A stretch of 64,000 bases of DNA from Klebsormidium nitens (Eukaryota; Streptophyta; Klebsormidiophyceae; Klebsormidiales; Klebsormidiaceae). Of this stretch, positions 34,287-47,379 are shown in pieces. A program made the position numbers and the translations under genes. The stretch is from NCBI GenBank assembly GCA_000708835.1, contig DF237281.1, positions 1-64,000 of the forward strand. Direction: 5' to 3'. Numbering within the stretch: position 1 is the first letter of the stretch; each line of letters opens with the position of its first letter. A model generated the notes under the pieces. That model did not search any database. It saw nothing but the letters and a program-made list of their open reading frames with translations, and was not told the origin of the DNA.

Positions 34287-35217
34287 CCTCTAAGTTTCCT
34301 CCTGACCCTTTGCAGTAGCTGAAGCGAAGTGGAAACCTGAGGAAGGAAGACAGTTCCTCAGAGTCGAGTGGAGGGCTCCAAACATTCAAATTGAGACAGG
34401 CGGTTTGGAAGATTTGAATGCAGCAAATCTTTTGGATGAATGCAAGCTAGCCATCTTTTAAGTAGGCGGAGAGGGAGCGACGACGAGGCACAGGTGACTG
34501 GAACCACGTTCTGATAGTCAATGAGAAGAAGATGACAGATGCTGCTGCTTTTCAATGAAAGCGTCTGAACGTCTTCTGTGTCGAATGAGTTTTCTTTCAA
34601 GATAGGTTTAAGAGAAAGGGGGCTCCATCAAAATCAAAGGAAGTCTCACGTTTTGCTTGCTGCCCACACAGGACCACGCTCCCCACTGCTACAGCACTGT
34701 CGAGGCAAAGACACGCCTCTGCCCTCCTGCTGAAGGATCTCTTTGCTGAAAGTGAAACGAACATTCAAAGCGTCCTATGAGCCGGAGAGAAGGCGGCCTC
34801 CATTGCTCCAATGCTGCCAGCGTCGCATTGCAGAAGCTTCGTCGTTTGGCCCAAGGCCCCAAGGGCAAACCCTTAAATCCTTTGAGAAAGCCCTAAAAGT
34901 CCTCAACCCTAAACCCTTGAAGCTGGCGCATGCGCGCGCATACTCGTCAGCTTGAAAAATGCAATGCAACAATGGCGCACGTACATGCAACAGTTTTCCT
35001 TCGCGCCACAACTTTGACGGAGCCCCCTGATGTTGCTTTGAGCTGCAAGTTTGACACCAGCTCGGACATCCGCGAGCCTTTCCACAGAGCAATTTGATAG
35101 CCAAAACTTAACAAAGCCGGGCAATAAGCCAGTAGGAGCCGCTTGCATCCTACGTCGTGTTTGCAGTAACCTAAAGTCGCGCAAGCCAATGGACATTTGA
35201 GAGATAGAGCTAACTCC
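34287..35217. other. Divergent intergenic region
   Basis: This 931-bp spacer lies between the phosphatase start and the TFIIIC90-like start and should carry both promoters. It contains several plant telobox-like words (AAACCCT, AACCCTAAACCCTT) around 34868-34918 just upstream of the plus-strand gene. In plants such words often occur in promoters of translation and transcription-machinery genes. No gene is seen. Confidence 0.5.
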
Positions 35218-38200
35218 ATGATGGAGCAGGTCGTTTGCTTGGACACAACCGCACTGGTGGCGGTGCCGGTGTTCCCCAACTCCGTGCGGTGGTCCGAAGA
35301 GAATCTGCTGGCAGCTGCGGCGGGGCATCTGGTGACCATTTTGGTAAGTCAGCATTTCCCCTGCGTCCATGTTGTGGTGCAACACATATTTGTTCTCAGA
35401 AGGTGTTGCACCGCTTGTTCATCATCTGTTCAGGCTCGTAATTGCCCCCTCGTTGCCAGGACTGAATTGTATATACTACTCCATGGATTGCCTCCGCTCT
35501 GAGGCCCTGTATTCCCCACATTACAGTTTCGAGCCCCGCAAGTCTGATAGTATCATGTTGAAATGTTGGTGTGGTGCAAACTCTGTCCCAAATGTAGTTA
35601 TGCCCCTGTTCAAAATTTAAACAGAGCTCCGTGGCATCATCTATTGCGGCACCTTTCATTTCAGTACGTTGCATCAAGAAGCGCATTTCCACCACCGGCT
35701 TTGCATGTGGCAGGATCCGTCGTCATTGTCTGGCCCCCGGGGTTACATCACCCTTCCGCAGGGCCCAAAGCAGGACATTGGGGAGATCTCGGATGAAGGT
35801 ACACCGCCGCGAACTTACCATCTCAGCAGGCACTCAGTGAGAATCTTAAGACTGTGCGCATAGCAAGTTTGTGACTACATCATCAATGAGATCTCTGAGA
35901 AATGAGCTGTGGCAGGTCATTCTTATAAGATCCTCTGACAGCCAGTCTCACAGAGAGCCGACAAGCAGCTTCTAAGTTGCGGGTGTCCTTCTGAATGAAA
36001 TTGGGTCCAGAGCCCTGTCGTGGTTGTTTTCCAACACTTTCCCCTCCTACCCAGACTCGACGAAACCGTCCGTGTTCCCCCTCAAACTGCGCAAGGAGAC
36101 GCAGACGCACATCCGTAGCATAGACTGGTCGCCCCAGGGCTTTGCACCTGACGCTGGGTATGCTTCTGAGCTCCCTGATCACTCCTTTCATTGTGCTAGC
36201 TGCAGGTCGTATTGTTGTTGAGTATGTTCTGATTTGCATCCAAAGTGATAGACATGGTATGTTGCTCAGAGCTACTCTTCTGTCCACTTCAGACTTCCAG
36301 TGAAAACGGGAGGTCAGTGAGATATAGTAGAACAAATCGGTGATTGCTGATTTGAATGAATTGCGCCCACGAAAGTCACAGTCTCGTTGGCGCCTAGCGA
36401 CGAGCAGCATCGCTGAAGTAGGTGATTCCTTGCAGATCGTTTGCTTCTGCACTCGATTTATGCGTGTGTCATACTCTGCAGGTGTCTCCTTGCTGTGTGC
36501 ACTTCAGCCCATGACGTCAGGATCTTCCGCAGGCCAATATCTGAGCTAACGTCCGAATGGATAGAGGTCGGTGCCCCTGCCTGATTGCAAGAACATAAAG
36601 GTCGATCCCCAGATGCGGCGATCTCCAATCAAACAGCAACGATCCTTCTGAAGATATGTATCCGGAGTTCTTTGCTTGATTCACAATGATGATTGTATCC
36701 TGATTGCCTTTGACATGGTTTGTATCTTATTGGCATTCTAACTGGTCGTTCTCTTAAGATGATCTAGACAGAAAACTCAAGAAGTGAAACTGAAGATGAT
36801 GGCTGCGGTCCCGCTTCTTGCCTGAGCCTTGTTCTGATGTGCAGGTAGCAAACATCTCCGCTCTTTACCATGGGCACTGCACGGCCACAGGCTTTGCGGA
36901 TGCGGCTAAAAAAGCCCTCCAGTATGCTAAGGTGTGTGCGCACTGCATGGACTTCACGACCGTCTGTACCCGGCGAATCTTTCTCCTTGGCTGACCCTTG
37001 TTTGGCTGGACCGAACCTTCGCAAGGCAGGAATCCGATGTCAACGGCCTTTTAAAGGATCATAGGACGGATCGGAGCCGCAGGTGTGAAGTTGGTGAAGT
37101 GAAGTCGCTCATATTGAGCTCTCCGTTTGCCCTTAGCCAAAGGAGCCTACTGATCGTATGGCAGGGGCATGTACCTTCACTTTCAAGATCTACTCTTCCG
37201 AACAACTCATCAGCTCCCTCTAGTTGTGCCCTTGTCCACCTTTCAGCAGTATTCGATCATTTTCAAGCCACAAACAAGGCTATTTCAGCCATTTTCGTAC
37301 GCCTGCCCCAGATAAAGCTCGTTTGCCAAGTACGACAGGGTCAATCATAGCGACGTTCGATCGTTCTTCCTCTGCAGGAGGACACCGTGTCCGTCCCTGA
37401 AGCCACGTGGCAATTCCGCAGGGGCTGGCAGACCAAGCCGATGAATCAGCACAGGAAGCCCAAACCCAAAATTGAGCGCGCCCCGAAAGTGAAAAAGGAA
37501 AAAGCTGCGCCAAAAGCAAAGCAGCTGCCTATCACGAAAGGTGCGGTCGTTGACAAGACAAAGGGGGAAAACGCAGCGCTTGCGAGTGAGGAAAGTGAGG
37601 GTGCAAATCTGACAGTGGAGAAGACGGCTGGCGAGGCTGATGCTCGGAATCAGGGGGCCGGAGAAGGATCTGGCGGAGCACCTTCAACGACGGGTGTGGT
37701 GAAGGGAGACGAACTCCAGCAGGCAAACATGGAGACGGAGGTTGTGGGAAAAGGAGAGGAGCCACGGATTGCAGGGACGACGGCTGACGAGCCTGAGTCT
37801 CTCCTCAAGGGCGGGGCCACGCCGCCGAGAAATGTCCTAGGATTGGAGGCGATGGGGGAGCTGCATCGAGACGGCGATGGGAGTAGCGCGAGGGAAGAGG
37901 TAGGAAGGAGAGAGGGCCTGATACTGGACGAAGCGCATGCATCGGACGGTCCCATCGATGCGTTGGAGGGGCAGAAAACGGAGAAGCTGAGGTCGCAGGG
38001 AGGGACAGGGGCGCCGGGGTCGGGCGATCGTGAGACGGAGGATCTGCTTTTCGGGGAGAAGTTTCTGGACGGGGTCAGGTTGACGGACATGTTGATGGGG
38101 GCGGAGACAGGCAAAACGGGGGGGCTGGGGGAACTAGAAGGGGGTGCAAAGGGTCGCGAGGCCGATGGGCCTGGGGAGTCGATGGAAAAGCCGTCAGCCA

Positions 38201-41200
38201 GCGCAAAGGAGGAGGCGAATGCGCTGAAGAAGGCGGGAAAAGCAAGGCGCGCAGAGCAAAGTGGGAACGAGCGCGCCGCCGGACTGGTGGAGTCGAATGA
38301 TGAGCCTGACAAGACTCGCGGGAGGAGGGGCAGGAAGCGCACGAGGGAAATGGAATCCACAGGCGATGCCAGTCCCCGGGCGACGAGACGAAGGTCGACA
38401 AGGCAGAAGGTGGAAGGGGTGAAAGAGCGGAGCCAAGGGGAGAACAGCGGTGATGAGTCACGGGGGGTGGACGCTACAGTGGTCGCCGCAGTTGACAAGA
38501 GGGGGGGAAGAAAGAAGCAGGGAGGGCGTCCCACTGAGCAAGAAGGAGCGGCGGACTCAGAAAGGGCTCAGGGGTCTGCGGTTTGGGGTAAACCCGAGGG
38601 GGCGCCAACTGTGGAACGAGAGCCGGTGTTAGGAGAGGCTGGCAGTTCGGAGAAAGGTGGCAGGTCGGAGAAAGGGGGGGTAACCAAAGAAGCGGATCGG
38701 GGAGGGGATAAGGATGCTGTGGAAGCAGGGGGCGGCGGAGCGCCCCTTCGAGAACCGCTGGATGCAGGGACCGCAGAAGATCGGGGAAGAAGCGGTACGA
38801 GCGCAGACACGGCACTTGAAACCCTTTCGAAAACGGGTCAGGACGCCGGTGGTCCGGGGGGATCCCCCGACCAGCTGCCCGACGTGGCGAACACCTCATC
38901 TGAGCCTTCTCCCCCTACCTGGCAACTGGGATCAGTATCGGGCCCCGTTTTATCAACGGACGCGGTGGGAGTTGGCACCCGAGTGGAGGTTTTGCAAACC
39001 GAGGAAGGGTTAGCGGGGGCGTGGTTTGCGGGGATGGTGGTGAGCCTGGGCGCACGCAAGAAAGCGCAAGTCGAGTACGATGAGCTGCTGGAGAATGAGG
39101 AGACCGGGGAGAAGCTCCGGGAATGGATTCCGCTGCAGCCGGTAGCTACGGTCGGAGTCGGGGGGCTGGCAGCGAAGGTAAGGCTAAATATGACGGGGCT
39201 GGACTCGGGCCCAAGTTTTGAACGGGTTTTGCTTGTCTGGCAGCTCGTTGGAGTCCGTGCGATTCTGGCTCCGAGGAAGTGCACCGCAAATGTAGGGAGG
39301 CTGGCAGGGTGTGGTGCTATTTGGATGATTGAGGAAAACGTGGGGTCTGAAGTATTGAAGGTCTATCTTGGCGGTGGGGCAGGCTGGCAAGGGCAGTTTT
39401 CAGTTGCGAGTACATGGATTGTTATGGTTGTGGTCAATCTTGTTGACTTGGACGGCTGCGTCAGTGAATGCTCGTGGGATGTGTGGTCCATAGCTTTTGC
39501 ACGTCTTCAGATGACTTACTCAAGATTGCAAGTATTGCACTCTGGTCTCACCGAGCACTAGCCTGCGATACACTGAATAGGTGCTGAAAGCAAAGGGCAA
39601 ATGGAGACGTGTTCAGGTGGCTGTTAAAGAGTCGAACTTTAAGACAAGGACTCCTGTTTCGGCATCTGATATGATGGGATTCTTGCAGGCTGCTGGGAAG
39701 CGGAAGGGAGGCAAGCGGGTGAAGGTCACCCAACGCCGAAAGAAGAAGGACGACACCGCAGAGACAGCCCCAGCGGAGCAGACTGGCACATCTAAATCGC
39801 AAACTCGACCGAGGATCCGGCCAGAGACCTCACGGGTTGATAAGGCCGGTCAGGCTTACGCCGCAGGCGATTACGTGGAGGTCTTTATCGATGACGCGTG
39901 GTGGGAGGGGTTAGTGGTTGGTTGCAAGCCCGGGGGGCCGGCGAGCGTGTATTTTCCGGGTGACGGAAACGTGCAGATTTTCGAGCTGGGGAGGCTGCGG
40001 TTAGCGTGGGGGTTTAGGGGTTTGGGGCGCGGCTGGGCGCCCCTCGCGTCGACGGTTTCGGAGGAGGCCACCAAACCCGCGGCCCGAAGGAGGGTTACGA
40101 AGAAGGTTAAGGAGGAACTTCTGGAGGACGCCCCCGCAGAGCCCAGGAAGAAAGGGGTTAAGGTCGGCGGAAAGAAGGTTAGGCAGCGGAAGAAAGCTGC
40201 CGCCGCCGAGCCGCTCACGACCGGGGGACTGAAGCTTCCGAAAGTGGAGAACGAAGAGGAGTACGGGTTTGCGGCGTTGGGGCGGGAGGAGAAGGCAGCG
40301 CTGGTGCGCGAACACGAGAGACTGGCCGGAGTACTGTGCGAGAGGTTTAGGGTTTTGCGAGAGGGGGCGCCGGCGGAGGCGCTGCCGGAGTATCAGGAGG
40401 GGGAGCACCTCAAGGGCAGGGACAAGGAGATCTTGGAGCAGGTGGGCACGCCACGTATCGCTGACAGGAGAACGGAGGGGTCTGCTTGTTTTGAATGAAC
40501 GTTGCATGATTGCCTGCTGTCCCCTTCTGTGTTTACGGTGGTTCGTTCTTTACTTCAACCGGTATTTTCAAAAGTGGGGCTTTTCGATTCTCAGACAATT
40601 GAACTTCCTTGAAGAAATTGTAGTGACCGATCAGAAAGACGAACTCTACTACGCTTGCGTCGGCCGTGTTACATCATTACATATGATACGACCTTCCATC
40701 GGCCTTACTCCTGGATGATTCGATATGAAGCCGTTAGACAAACCCTCAAATCAACCTACAGGCAAAGTCGCTTCCAGTCTACGACCCGTCTTTACTTTCT
40801 GATAGGACTTGTTTTGCTGTGCTGTAAACGAAGTTTCGTCCTCTTTCCCAGGCGCTCGCTGAGATGGTGGCGCAGGAGGGCGACCAGCTTAACGCCGCCA
40901 GGCTGACCGTGAAGGAGCTGGTGAAGCTTGGTCGCCAGCACATCCGCCGTAAAGTGGTCATCACCAGGAAGCCGAAGCCTGAGGTGAAGCAAGAACCGAT
41001 GGTTAACGAAGGGACCGCGCTAGGACCAAGAAAGAGGAAGCGGATCAACTATGCAACGCTTGGGGGCGACGACGATCTGTGAGCAGAGCTATGTTCGTTA
41101 ACTTTTCTTGCTGCTGCAATCCAGCTTGCTCAAGTGGGAAGGTTTGCGAGTCTCCGCGTTTTCAACGGATGCCTGCGATCAGGAGAGAGGTTGACTTTTC

Positions 41201-44200
41201 TTGAAATCACTACGTGTAGTGTACACAACAGACTGACTTTTCAGGGAGTAAGGTGTGAAATGCTCAGTCAAGAGTAGTCTAAAGAACCAAGAGATGCTCG
41301 TATCAAGATTCGATCAGCTCCTGCTGATTATGCGCGTTTGTTCAGGGTTTTCTGTTGCGCTGATATTAGCGCTCTATTTATACCCTTAGCTCGTTTTGAT
41401 CGAGCAAGTTTACTTCGATCGCGTCAAAACAATCCCAACAAGTGCGAGTAAAACATGGAAAGCTTGGCTCTCAAGAACGATGGCCGGCTGATGTGCAGCA
41501 TTTTACTGATGAGGAATGGCCATTCTGACGGCCTGAATGGGGTTCCCTCGAAGCAAGAAAATCTGCGTGAGCATAATCCACACGACCGTGAACCAGATAA
41601 TTGACGTATGCACCTGAAAAATCTCATTTAGTGAAAGTTTTCCTAACAGAGCTTGACTCATACCTTATGTCTGATGCAGGGAAGACGAGCCGAAGGCGGA
41701 GTCCTCAAGGAAAGGGAAACGAAAGAAGCTAGCGCCAGTTGACGAGGACGAGGAGTTCCAAGCACGGTCCAAGCCCGAATCGGACAGCGACTCTGACATC
41801 ATCCTTGCGACAAAGACAGCGCAGAAGAAGGGGGGCAAGCGAAGGTCAGAGGCTGCTATCGCGAGGAACCGCGAGCAATCGAGGCAAAGGTACCAGAAGA
41901 AGCGCGAGGGAAGTAAAGGGGAATCGAAGCGTCTCGCCAAAGCCAAGACCGAGCACGCCCCTGGAAGCGAAGTAATCCCGGCAGCAACATTCGCCGCACG
42001 GAGCGACCTCTTGGCGGCACTGACAGTGGCATGGTCGCCCAAGTGTCATGGCGGGAGAACGCCAGGTGGCGCGTTTACAGTCCTTGCCGTTGGGTCTATG
42101 TCGGGACACGTGGCGCTCTGGAAAGTGGCCCAGCCGCTGGAGTATGGCGCGAGCAACGCGGCTGCGCCAAGTGTCGCATCTCTGGGCACTTTGCTGCCGC
42201 ACGACTCGTGGGTCTCAGCGCTTGGGTGGGCGTACCGGCAAGGCCCTGTTGGGATGGGCGAAGGCGCTCTGGAAAGTGAGGAAAGTGAGCAGGGGTTGGA
42301 TTCACAGGGCCTTCTGATACTTGGCACCGGCAGCTCGGATGGCAGCGTGCGGCTGTGGTCCGTAGCGATGTACGAGTCAGCCAGCGGGGGCGCGCCACCT
42401 GTCATCCAGCCGGCAGGCCAGGTGTGCGCGCCCAGCGGGGAGGTCGTCAGCAGCCTCAGCCTGCGCGTCGATGCTGACGTCATCAGAGTGGCGGCCGCGC
42501 GGGGGGCAGGGGAGCTTCTGATCTGGCAGGGCCCTGTCCCGACCAGGGGTAGCGTTTCCCAGGGTGGCCTGACGCCGAAAGTGACGTCAGCAAGGCCTTC
42601 TGGGCAGCCCCTGATGGGGCTCGGCTGGGCTGCAGGCGGGGAGGAGGTATGCACATGCAGCCAGGAGGGCGGCCTGCAGCGGTGGCAGCTCGACGGTGTG
42701 AATTCCCTCCTCCCGGTCACTCTGGAGCTGGCGGCCGGCGACCGGCAGTTCGGATTGTCGGTTCCCACCCCCGGACTCATGCGTGGTTACACCGGCCTGG
42801 CTCTGTCTCCGAACGGGCTAGCAATTGCCGGCGTGCGAACGCTTGCGCTCGGGGCGCTTGACACCATGTATCAAACCAAGGCCATGCGGGGAGCCTTGCA
42901 GCTGTCGTTATGTGGACGGGGTGGTATCAAACCCGGGCTCGGGAAGCGGCCTCGGGGGAAGCTGAGCGCGACCGCGGAGGCGGCGATCCAGGCGCTTGCG
43001 GCTGGCCGGGAAAAGCCCCTGGAGAAAAGAGACTGGCTCGACGAGTTTCTGACACCTGCTGACAGTACGGACCAGCCTGGGGAGTCCAGCAAAGCGAAGG
43101 GGAAAGAAGGCGAAGAAGACGAAGCGCTTGGGAGGGGGAAAGCGGTCGGGGAAGACTCCCAGGCGGAGGATGAACGGAGGCGGAGCGCTGCGGAGAAGCT
43201 GACGAGCGAGGTGGTTCGGTCGGTGGAAAGGATCCTGAGGTCGGGGGGGCCGGTGGTGCTGTGGGACGTTATGGCTGCTTTGAAAGAGGTTGGCGTCGAT
43301 GCGCTGCGGCAAGTGCTAGCCGTTGTGAGAAAAGCAGCCCGGGGGAAAGAACCGGGGCGCGGAACGAGCTCGAGCGGAGGGCTGCAAAGTGCTCGGGAGG
43401 CGGGGACCGGTTTGAGGAAGGACGCGGGGAGTGCTCGGCAGAGGGAGACGGAGAATGGAGCAGTTGAGACCCGGGAACCGGAACCGGAGCTTCAGAAAAA
43501 GGACCTGCGGCACGGTGAAAACCTAGCTGGTGCAGAGGATGGACTGTCACAGAATCAAGAAGGGGAAGCTGCCATACGGTTGCAGGATGAGAATGCGGCG
43601 TCGGTTGTGGGGAACGGTGTCGAGGGGTTCAGTCTAGAAGCCGAAGGGACGGCGAGACGGGCCTTGCAGGTGTTAAACGTGCTCCTGCTGAAGCTGGGTG
43701 CTACCCTTGATTCGAAGCACGGCGACGAAGACAGGGCCCTCCGACCGGAGCCTTCGGGCGGAGCCGGTACCGCAAACCATGTTGAACCGAGCACTACCCG
43801 AGGCGACACTCAAAGCGTGGGTTTGCTTCATCAGGAACTTAACCGCCAACTGGCAGCAAATCACCCGGGAGGAAATGCCTGGCAGGCAGAGCTACGGCAA
43901 ACGGAAACGGAATTGCGAATGCGGCTTGCGGAGTCGCTGCTGGCGCGCTTGAAAGAGAGCTCGGGCCCTGTAACGGGGACGACGGTCACTTCGGCGTTCC
44001 TGTGGGCGGACTGGGCGCGGGCCAAGGGGGCACCAGCGGGGCCCCGGCTGCAGAAGCTGGCCGATGACTTTTACATCGTATGCGGAATTAGGTGAGTTGA
44101 GAGGGGGATTCATTGTTTTGCTGACGAGTCTCGGGTCTCCTTTATGGTGAGTCTCTTCGCTTGGTTAAGTGTACAAGGTGCGGCGTTGATTGCGAAAGGG

Positions 44201-44705
44201 TAGGTCTACTCTAATGATAAGTGACGGCTTAAAGCTTTCTGTATTCCAAGATGGTAAGTGCGCCCTGCTTTTGGGAGTGCACACAGACCGTTTTGGGGCG
44301 GTGCTATTGCGACCTTCTACAGCACGGCACGTGTTCAGAGCTCTGATTGCATTTTGCACTTCGATGGACAGGCTCCCCTCTCTCGAAGAAGCCTCCGTTG
44401 CCCGGGAGGTCTGTCCCTTCTGCTCGTCCCCGGTCCTTCTCGACTCCCCCGACACCGCGCGCTGCTCCCAGGCTGGTGTACCGGGCACAAGCACCAGACC
44501 TGGTGTCAAGGGCCATAAGTTTAAGCGCTGCATGGTCACGATGCTCATCCAATCCTCGCTTGCCAGCTGGCAGTGCTCTTGCTGCCGCAGGATCCGCACG
44601 GACGCCCCGTTCGATTCTGGGCGGCAGCCCTTGTGCGGCTTTTGCGGGGTGCTAATGCACCGACCCCTGCCAGAGCCGTTCCTCCGGCCGGCCCTCTGCG
44701 GATGA
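35218..44705 (+). CDS. TFIIIC90-like WD40 protein with agenet module and C-terminal zinc finger (10 exons, 2017 aa)
   Basis: Exons 35218-35343, 35714-35798, 36013-36157, 36482-36566, 36845-36931, 37378-39177, 39689-40441, 40852-41078, 41680-44091 and 44372-44705 sum to 6054 nt (2018 codons). The N-terminus is a WD40 start (TTALVAVPVFPNSVRWSEEN, LSGPRGYITLP, GCLLAVCTSAHDVRIF). Exon 6 is a 600-residue, mostly disordered Glu/Gly/Lys-rich block ending in an agenet-like part (VGTRVEVLQTEEG, KAQVEYDELL, LREWIPL); exon 7 adds DAWWEGLVVG and VYFPGDGNVQ. Exon 9 resumes WD40 repeats (LLILGTGSSDGSVRLWSV) and ends with GGPVVLWDVMAALKEVGV. The last exon is a zinc-binding end with CPFC, WQCSCC and PLCGFCG. 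TFIIIC90/GTF3C4-type proteins help recruit RNA polymerase III. Plant homologues I recall are roughly half this length. Confidence 0.85.
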
Positions 44706-46026
44706 ATCTTTCCAAAGGAAAACCTCTTGCCTGTTGGTAAAGTTCAGGCGCTGGGCGTTGAGTTGTAGATGCAGCAGCCTGCTAGGACAGTCCACAAGTT
44801 GTTATCTTTTGCGGTTCAGTCAAAACGAACCCCGTACGAAATTCCTGAACGACTCGAAGGTGTCCATAGAAGGCATTGATGTCGCATCCTTTGCATCCCG
44901 CAAACTCGAAGCAACAGAAGGATTTTACATGTGTGCCTACATGCATGCCAGCTTCACGTATGACTTGGGATGTGTACTTCCACGGTATGAGCCAGGCATC
45001 TAAGGTTTCAGAGCACGTAGGTTCCCCGACCATGTGAAATTGCAAGTGAACCGATTATTGAACTCAAGTCATGCAGCGCCTAATCAGGAACGTAGTTAGT
45101 GCGCGCCGTATGAGTGTTACATAAGGGCCATGTCATGATCATTCATTTTGGGCGCGAGACTCATGTTACATCCGAATGCAGACACAATATTTACTTTCGA
45201 GTTTGCAACCCATACGTATTGATTGGTGATGCATATATATACGATCGAGCATGCACGACCGCTGCATATGATCGAGTATGTACAAGAGCTGTTGCACTAG
45301 CTCAGTGGGCGGCAGGAACATAAGCTTGATCTGAGTACATCGAATCGAATGCAACCGTCCAGGTTACCGACGCGGACTCGTGGTCGATTGAGCTCGGATG
45401 ATGGGCCACGCTGACATAGATGTCGTACGCGTACTGGGGTCGGTGTCATTAAGATGCCATGTTATAGCAAGTTCTAAAAGCGACTCATGTAAGTGGCTTT
45501 TATCATGTTGAGTCTACGTTTCAAACGCTGATCTCAAGCCGATGCACCACCAAAATGTGCGCGGAAAGAATAGTTACTGAAGTGCGTGGCAATTCCCCTA
45601 ATTCAATCTTTGTGTATGTACACTTGGCTACTTCTAGACGGTCAAAATAATGTCAAATTGCGGCTCCAAACCAGGCAAAAGCACTTCGTATTTGCCGAGC
45701 AGGAACAGGTGGGCTCTATGCTTCATAGCATGGGCGTAGAAACTGCGTTGGTCGATGGTAGTCAGTATACAGGGTGGGCAAGGAACTGGCCACCTACTGA
45801 GTGGGTTACACCTCTTGCCACTATTAGAATCCTAATCAAGGCCTTCGCAAGACCAGAAAGTCTAGCTTGCTCAGACTCTATTGTACAGCCAATGCGTTTT
45901 TCGAAGGCTTCGGTGCAAATCAGATAGAATCACAGAAACCGCAACTAATCCCTTGGAAGTTCCATCCCTTGGAAGTTCCATCTATTAGTCACGCAAAAAG
46001 CTTTATGAAGGCCTGTACACGTTGGA
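44706..46026. other. Convergent intergenic, nothing recognised
   Basis: This spacer lies between two gene ends (TFIIIC90-like + and FAD oxidoreductase -). It has only short frames on both strands. ATCGAGCATGCA/ATCGAGTATGTA-type words recur near 45240-45285. A 13-base direct repeat (GTTCCATCCCTTG vicinity) is seen at about 45958-45982. No RNA gene or transposon end was recognised. Confidence 0.45.
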
Positions 46027-47379
46027 CTACCTGGAGAACGCTTTGCTCCGAACGGCAAACCTCCGCGGGTCGAACGGCCGCAGGTCCACCAGACTGGACT
46101 TCCCGTCGACCATCAGCTCGGCCAGCGCCGCTCCGGTTGCCGGCGCGTTCAGGATGCCCCAACAGCTGTGCCCCGTCGCCACATACAAGCCCTCGACGCC
46201 CGGAACCTGCCCGATCAACGGAACGCCGTCCTCTGACATGGGCAGAAAGCAAGCCTGCTCTGCCGTCACTTCCGCGTCCGCCAGCTCGCTGCTCACCGTC
46301 GCTGCGACCGTTTTCAGGATGTCGGGCGCCCCTTTCCTGGGCAAGACCTGCTCCGGGTCGTCTGGGATGCTCAGCCCCTCCTCCGAAACGCCGCATACGT
46401 ACACCTCCCCCGTCGGCCGGGGGTACACTTCGGGCTCCAGTGACTGACCGCTTCTCGTCCGGTAGTTCAGGAAGAGACACGTGGCGGAGATCTTCTCGGG
46501 GTGCGGGGGCTTCAGCACGATGCTGTGCGCTTTCAGGCCCGTGATCGGACTCAGCTCCGAAATGACGCTCATTCTGCCGGACCACGGCCCCATCGCAATT
46601 ACAGCCGCGTCCGTCTCCACCAGTTCACCGTCCACAAGCACGTGCGACACCTTCCTCCCCCCGCTCGGCGCTTCCGACAGCTCAATCGCCTCGACCGCCC
46701 CAATTCGCAGCTTTGCTCCATACCGAGTTCTTGCTGCGTCAACCAGCGCCTGTGTGAAAAGCTTTGGATGCACTTGGCCAGTCGTGGGCTTTCCCCCTAT
46801 CGCCGCAGCGCCTTTTACCGGCCCGTCGACCCACGCAGGCAGCCCCGGCGCTCCCTTCGTTGCCCGCTTGATCGCCGCAGACTCTTGCACCGTCAGGCTG
46901 AGAGTGTCCACTCTTCGGTAGCCATAGTCTTGCCCTAGTTCCTGTGCTAATTGCTCGTGCAGCTTGAAGCTCGCCCGTGCCAACGGGCCGACGGGGCTCG
47001 AGTCGCACCAGTCCAGCGCCAGAAACCCGCCAGCTTTTCCGGACGAAGCACACGCGACCCCGCTCTTCTCCACAACGGTCACGTCAATTCCCTTCTTGCT
47101 GAGAAAGTAGGCGGTCGCCGCGCCGATTGCACCCGCGCCGCAGACGACAGCTGTCTTCCCCCCTGCATGCAGGGTGCCAGGTGTCGCATCATTGCTGGGA
47201 GCGGCCGCCATTGAGCGAGCGCCGAGGCTTTTATGGGAGCGAAGGTGACGCTGCTGCCAGAGCACAATTTGCCAGCGAATCTGCAATGCTGAGCTTGATA
47301 AGTGGCAGGCTGGTGTCCTGGTGCCTGGAAAGAATGGTAGACGAACGGCAGGTGGGCGCAATGCAGCTGAGCTGCTCAT
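46027..47379 (-). CDS. FAD-dependent oxidoreductase, DAO superfamily, TDA3-like (intronless, 450 aa)
   Basis: This is a single uninterrupted reading frame. ATG 47379 (MSSSAALRPP) gives a 60-70 residue basic leader; a second ATG at 47211 starts just before the conserved part. A Rossmann ADP-binding motif (VVCGAGAIGAATAYFLSKKG) is followed by TVVEK, the acidic end of the dinucleotide site. ASSGKAGGFLALDWCDSSPV matches the signature of yeast TDA3-type proteins. Near the C-terminus, PMSEDGVPLIGQVPGVEGLY and TGHSCWGILNAPATG form the second FAD-contact region of DAO enzymes. The substrate is unknown. The lack of introns contrasts with most neighbours. The leader suggests an organelle location, but this is inferred. 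Confidence 0.85.
   Translation of the reverse strand: MSSSAALRPPAVRLPFFPGTRTPACHLSSSALQIRWQIVLWQQRHLRSHKSLGARSMAAAPSNDATPGTLHAGGKTAVVCGAGAIGAATAYFLSKKGIDVTVVEKSGVACASSGKAGGFLALDWCDSSPVGPLARASFKLHEQLAQELGQDYGYRRVDTLSLTVQESAAIKRATKGAPGLPAWVDGPVKGAAAIGGKPTTGQVHPKLFTQALVDAARTRYGAKLRIGAVEAIELSEAPSGGRKVSHVLVDGELVETDAAVIAMGPWSGRMSVISELSPITGLKAHSIVLKPPHPEKISATCLFLNYRTRSGQSLEPEVYPRPTGEVYVCGVSEEGLSIPDDPEQVLPRKGAPDILKTVAATVSSELADAEVTAEQACFLPMSEDGVPLIGQVPGVEGLYVATGHSCWGILNAPATGAALAELMVDGKSSLVDLRPFDPRRFAVRSKAFSR

Noticed and set aside
37650-38534. 294-codon minus-strand frame
   Set aside because: It is antisense to the disordered exon 6 of the TFIIIC90-like gene; the Ser/Pro-rich sequence is a mirror of Glu/Gly codons.
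42046-42780. 244-codon minus-strand frame
   Set aside because: It is antisense to the WD40 part of exon 9 of the TFIIIC90-like gene and has no motif.
45867-46544. 225-codon plus-strand frame
   Set aside because: It lies antisense over the FAD oxidoreductase gene, whose own frame has clear conserved motifs.
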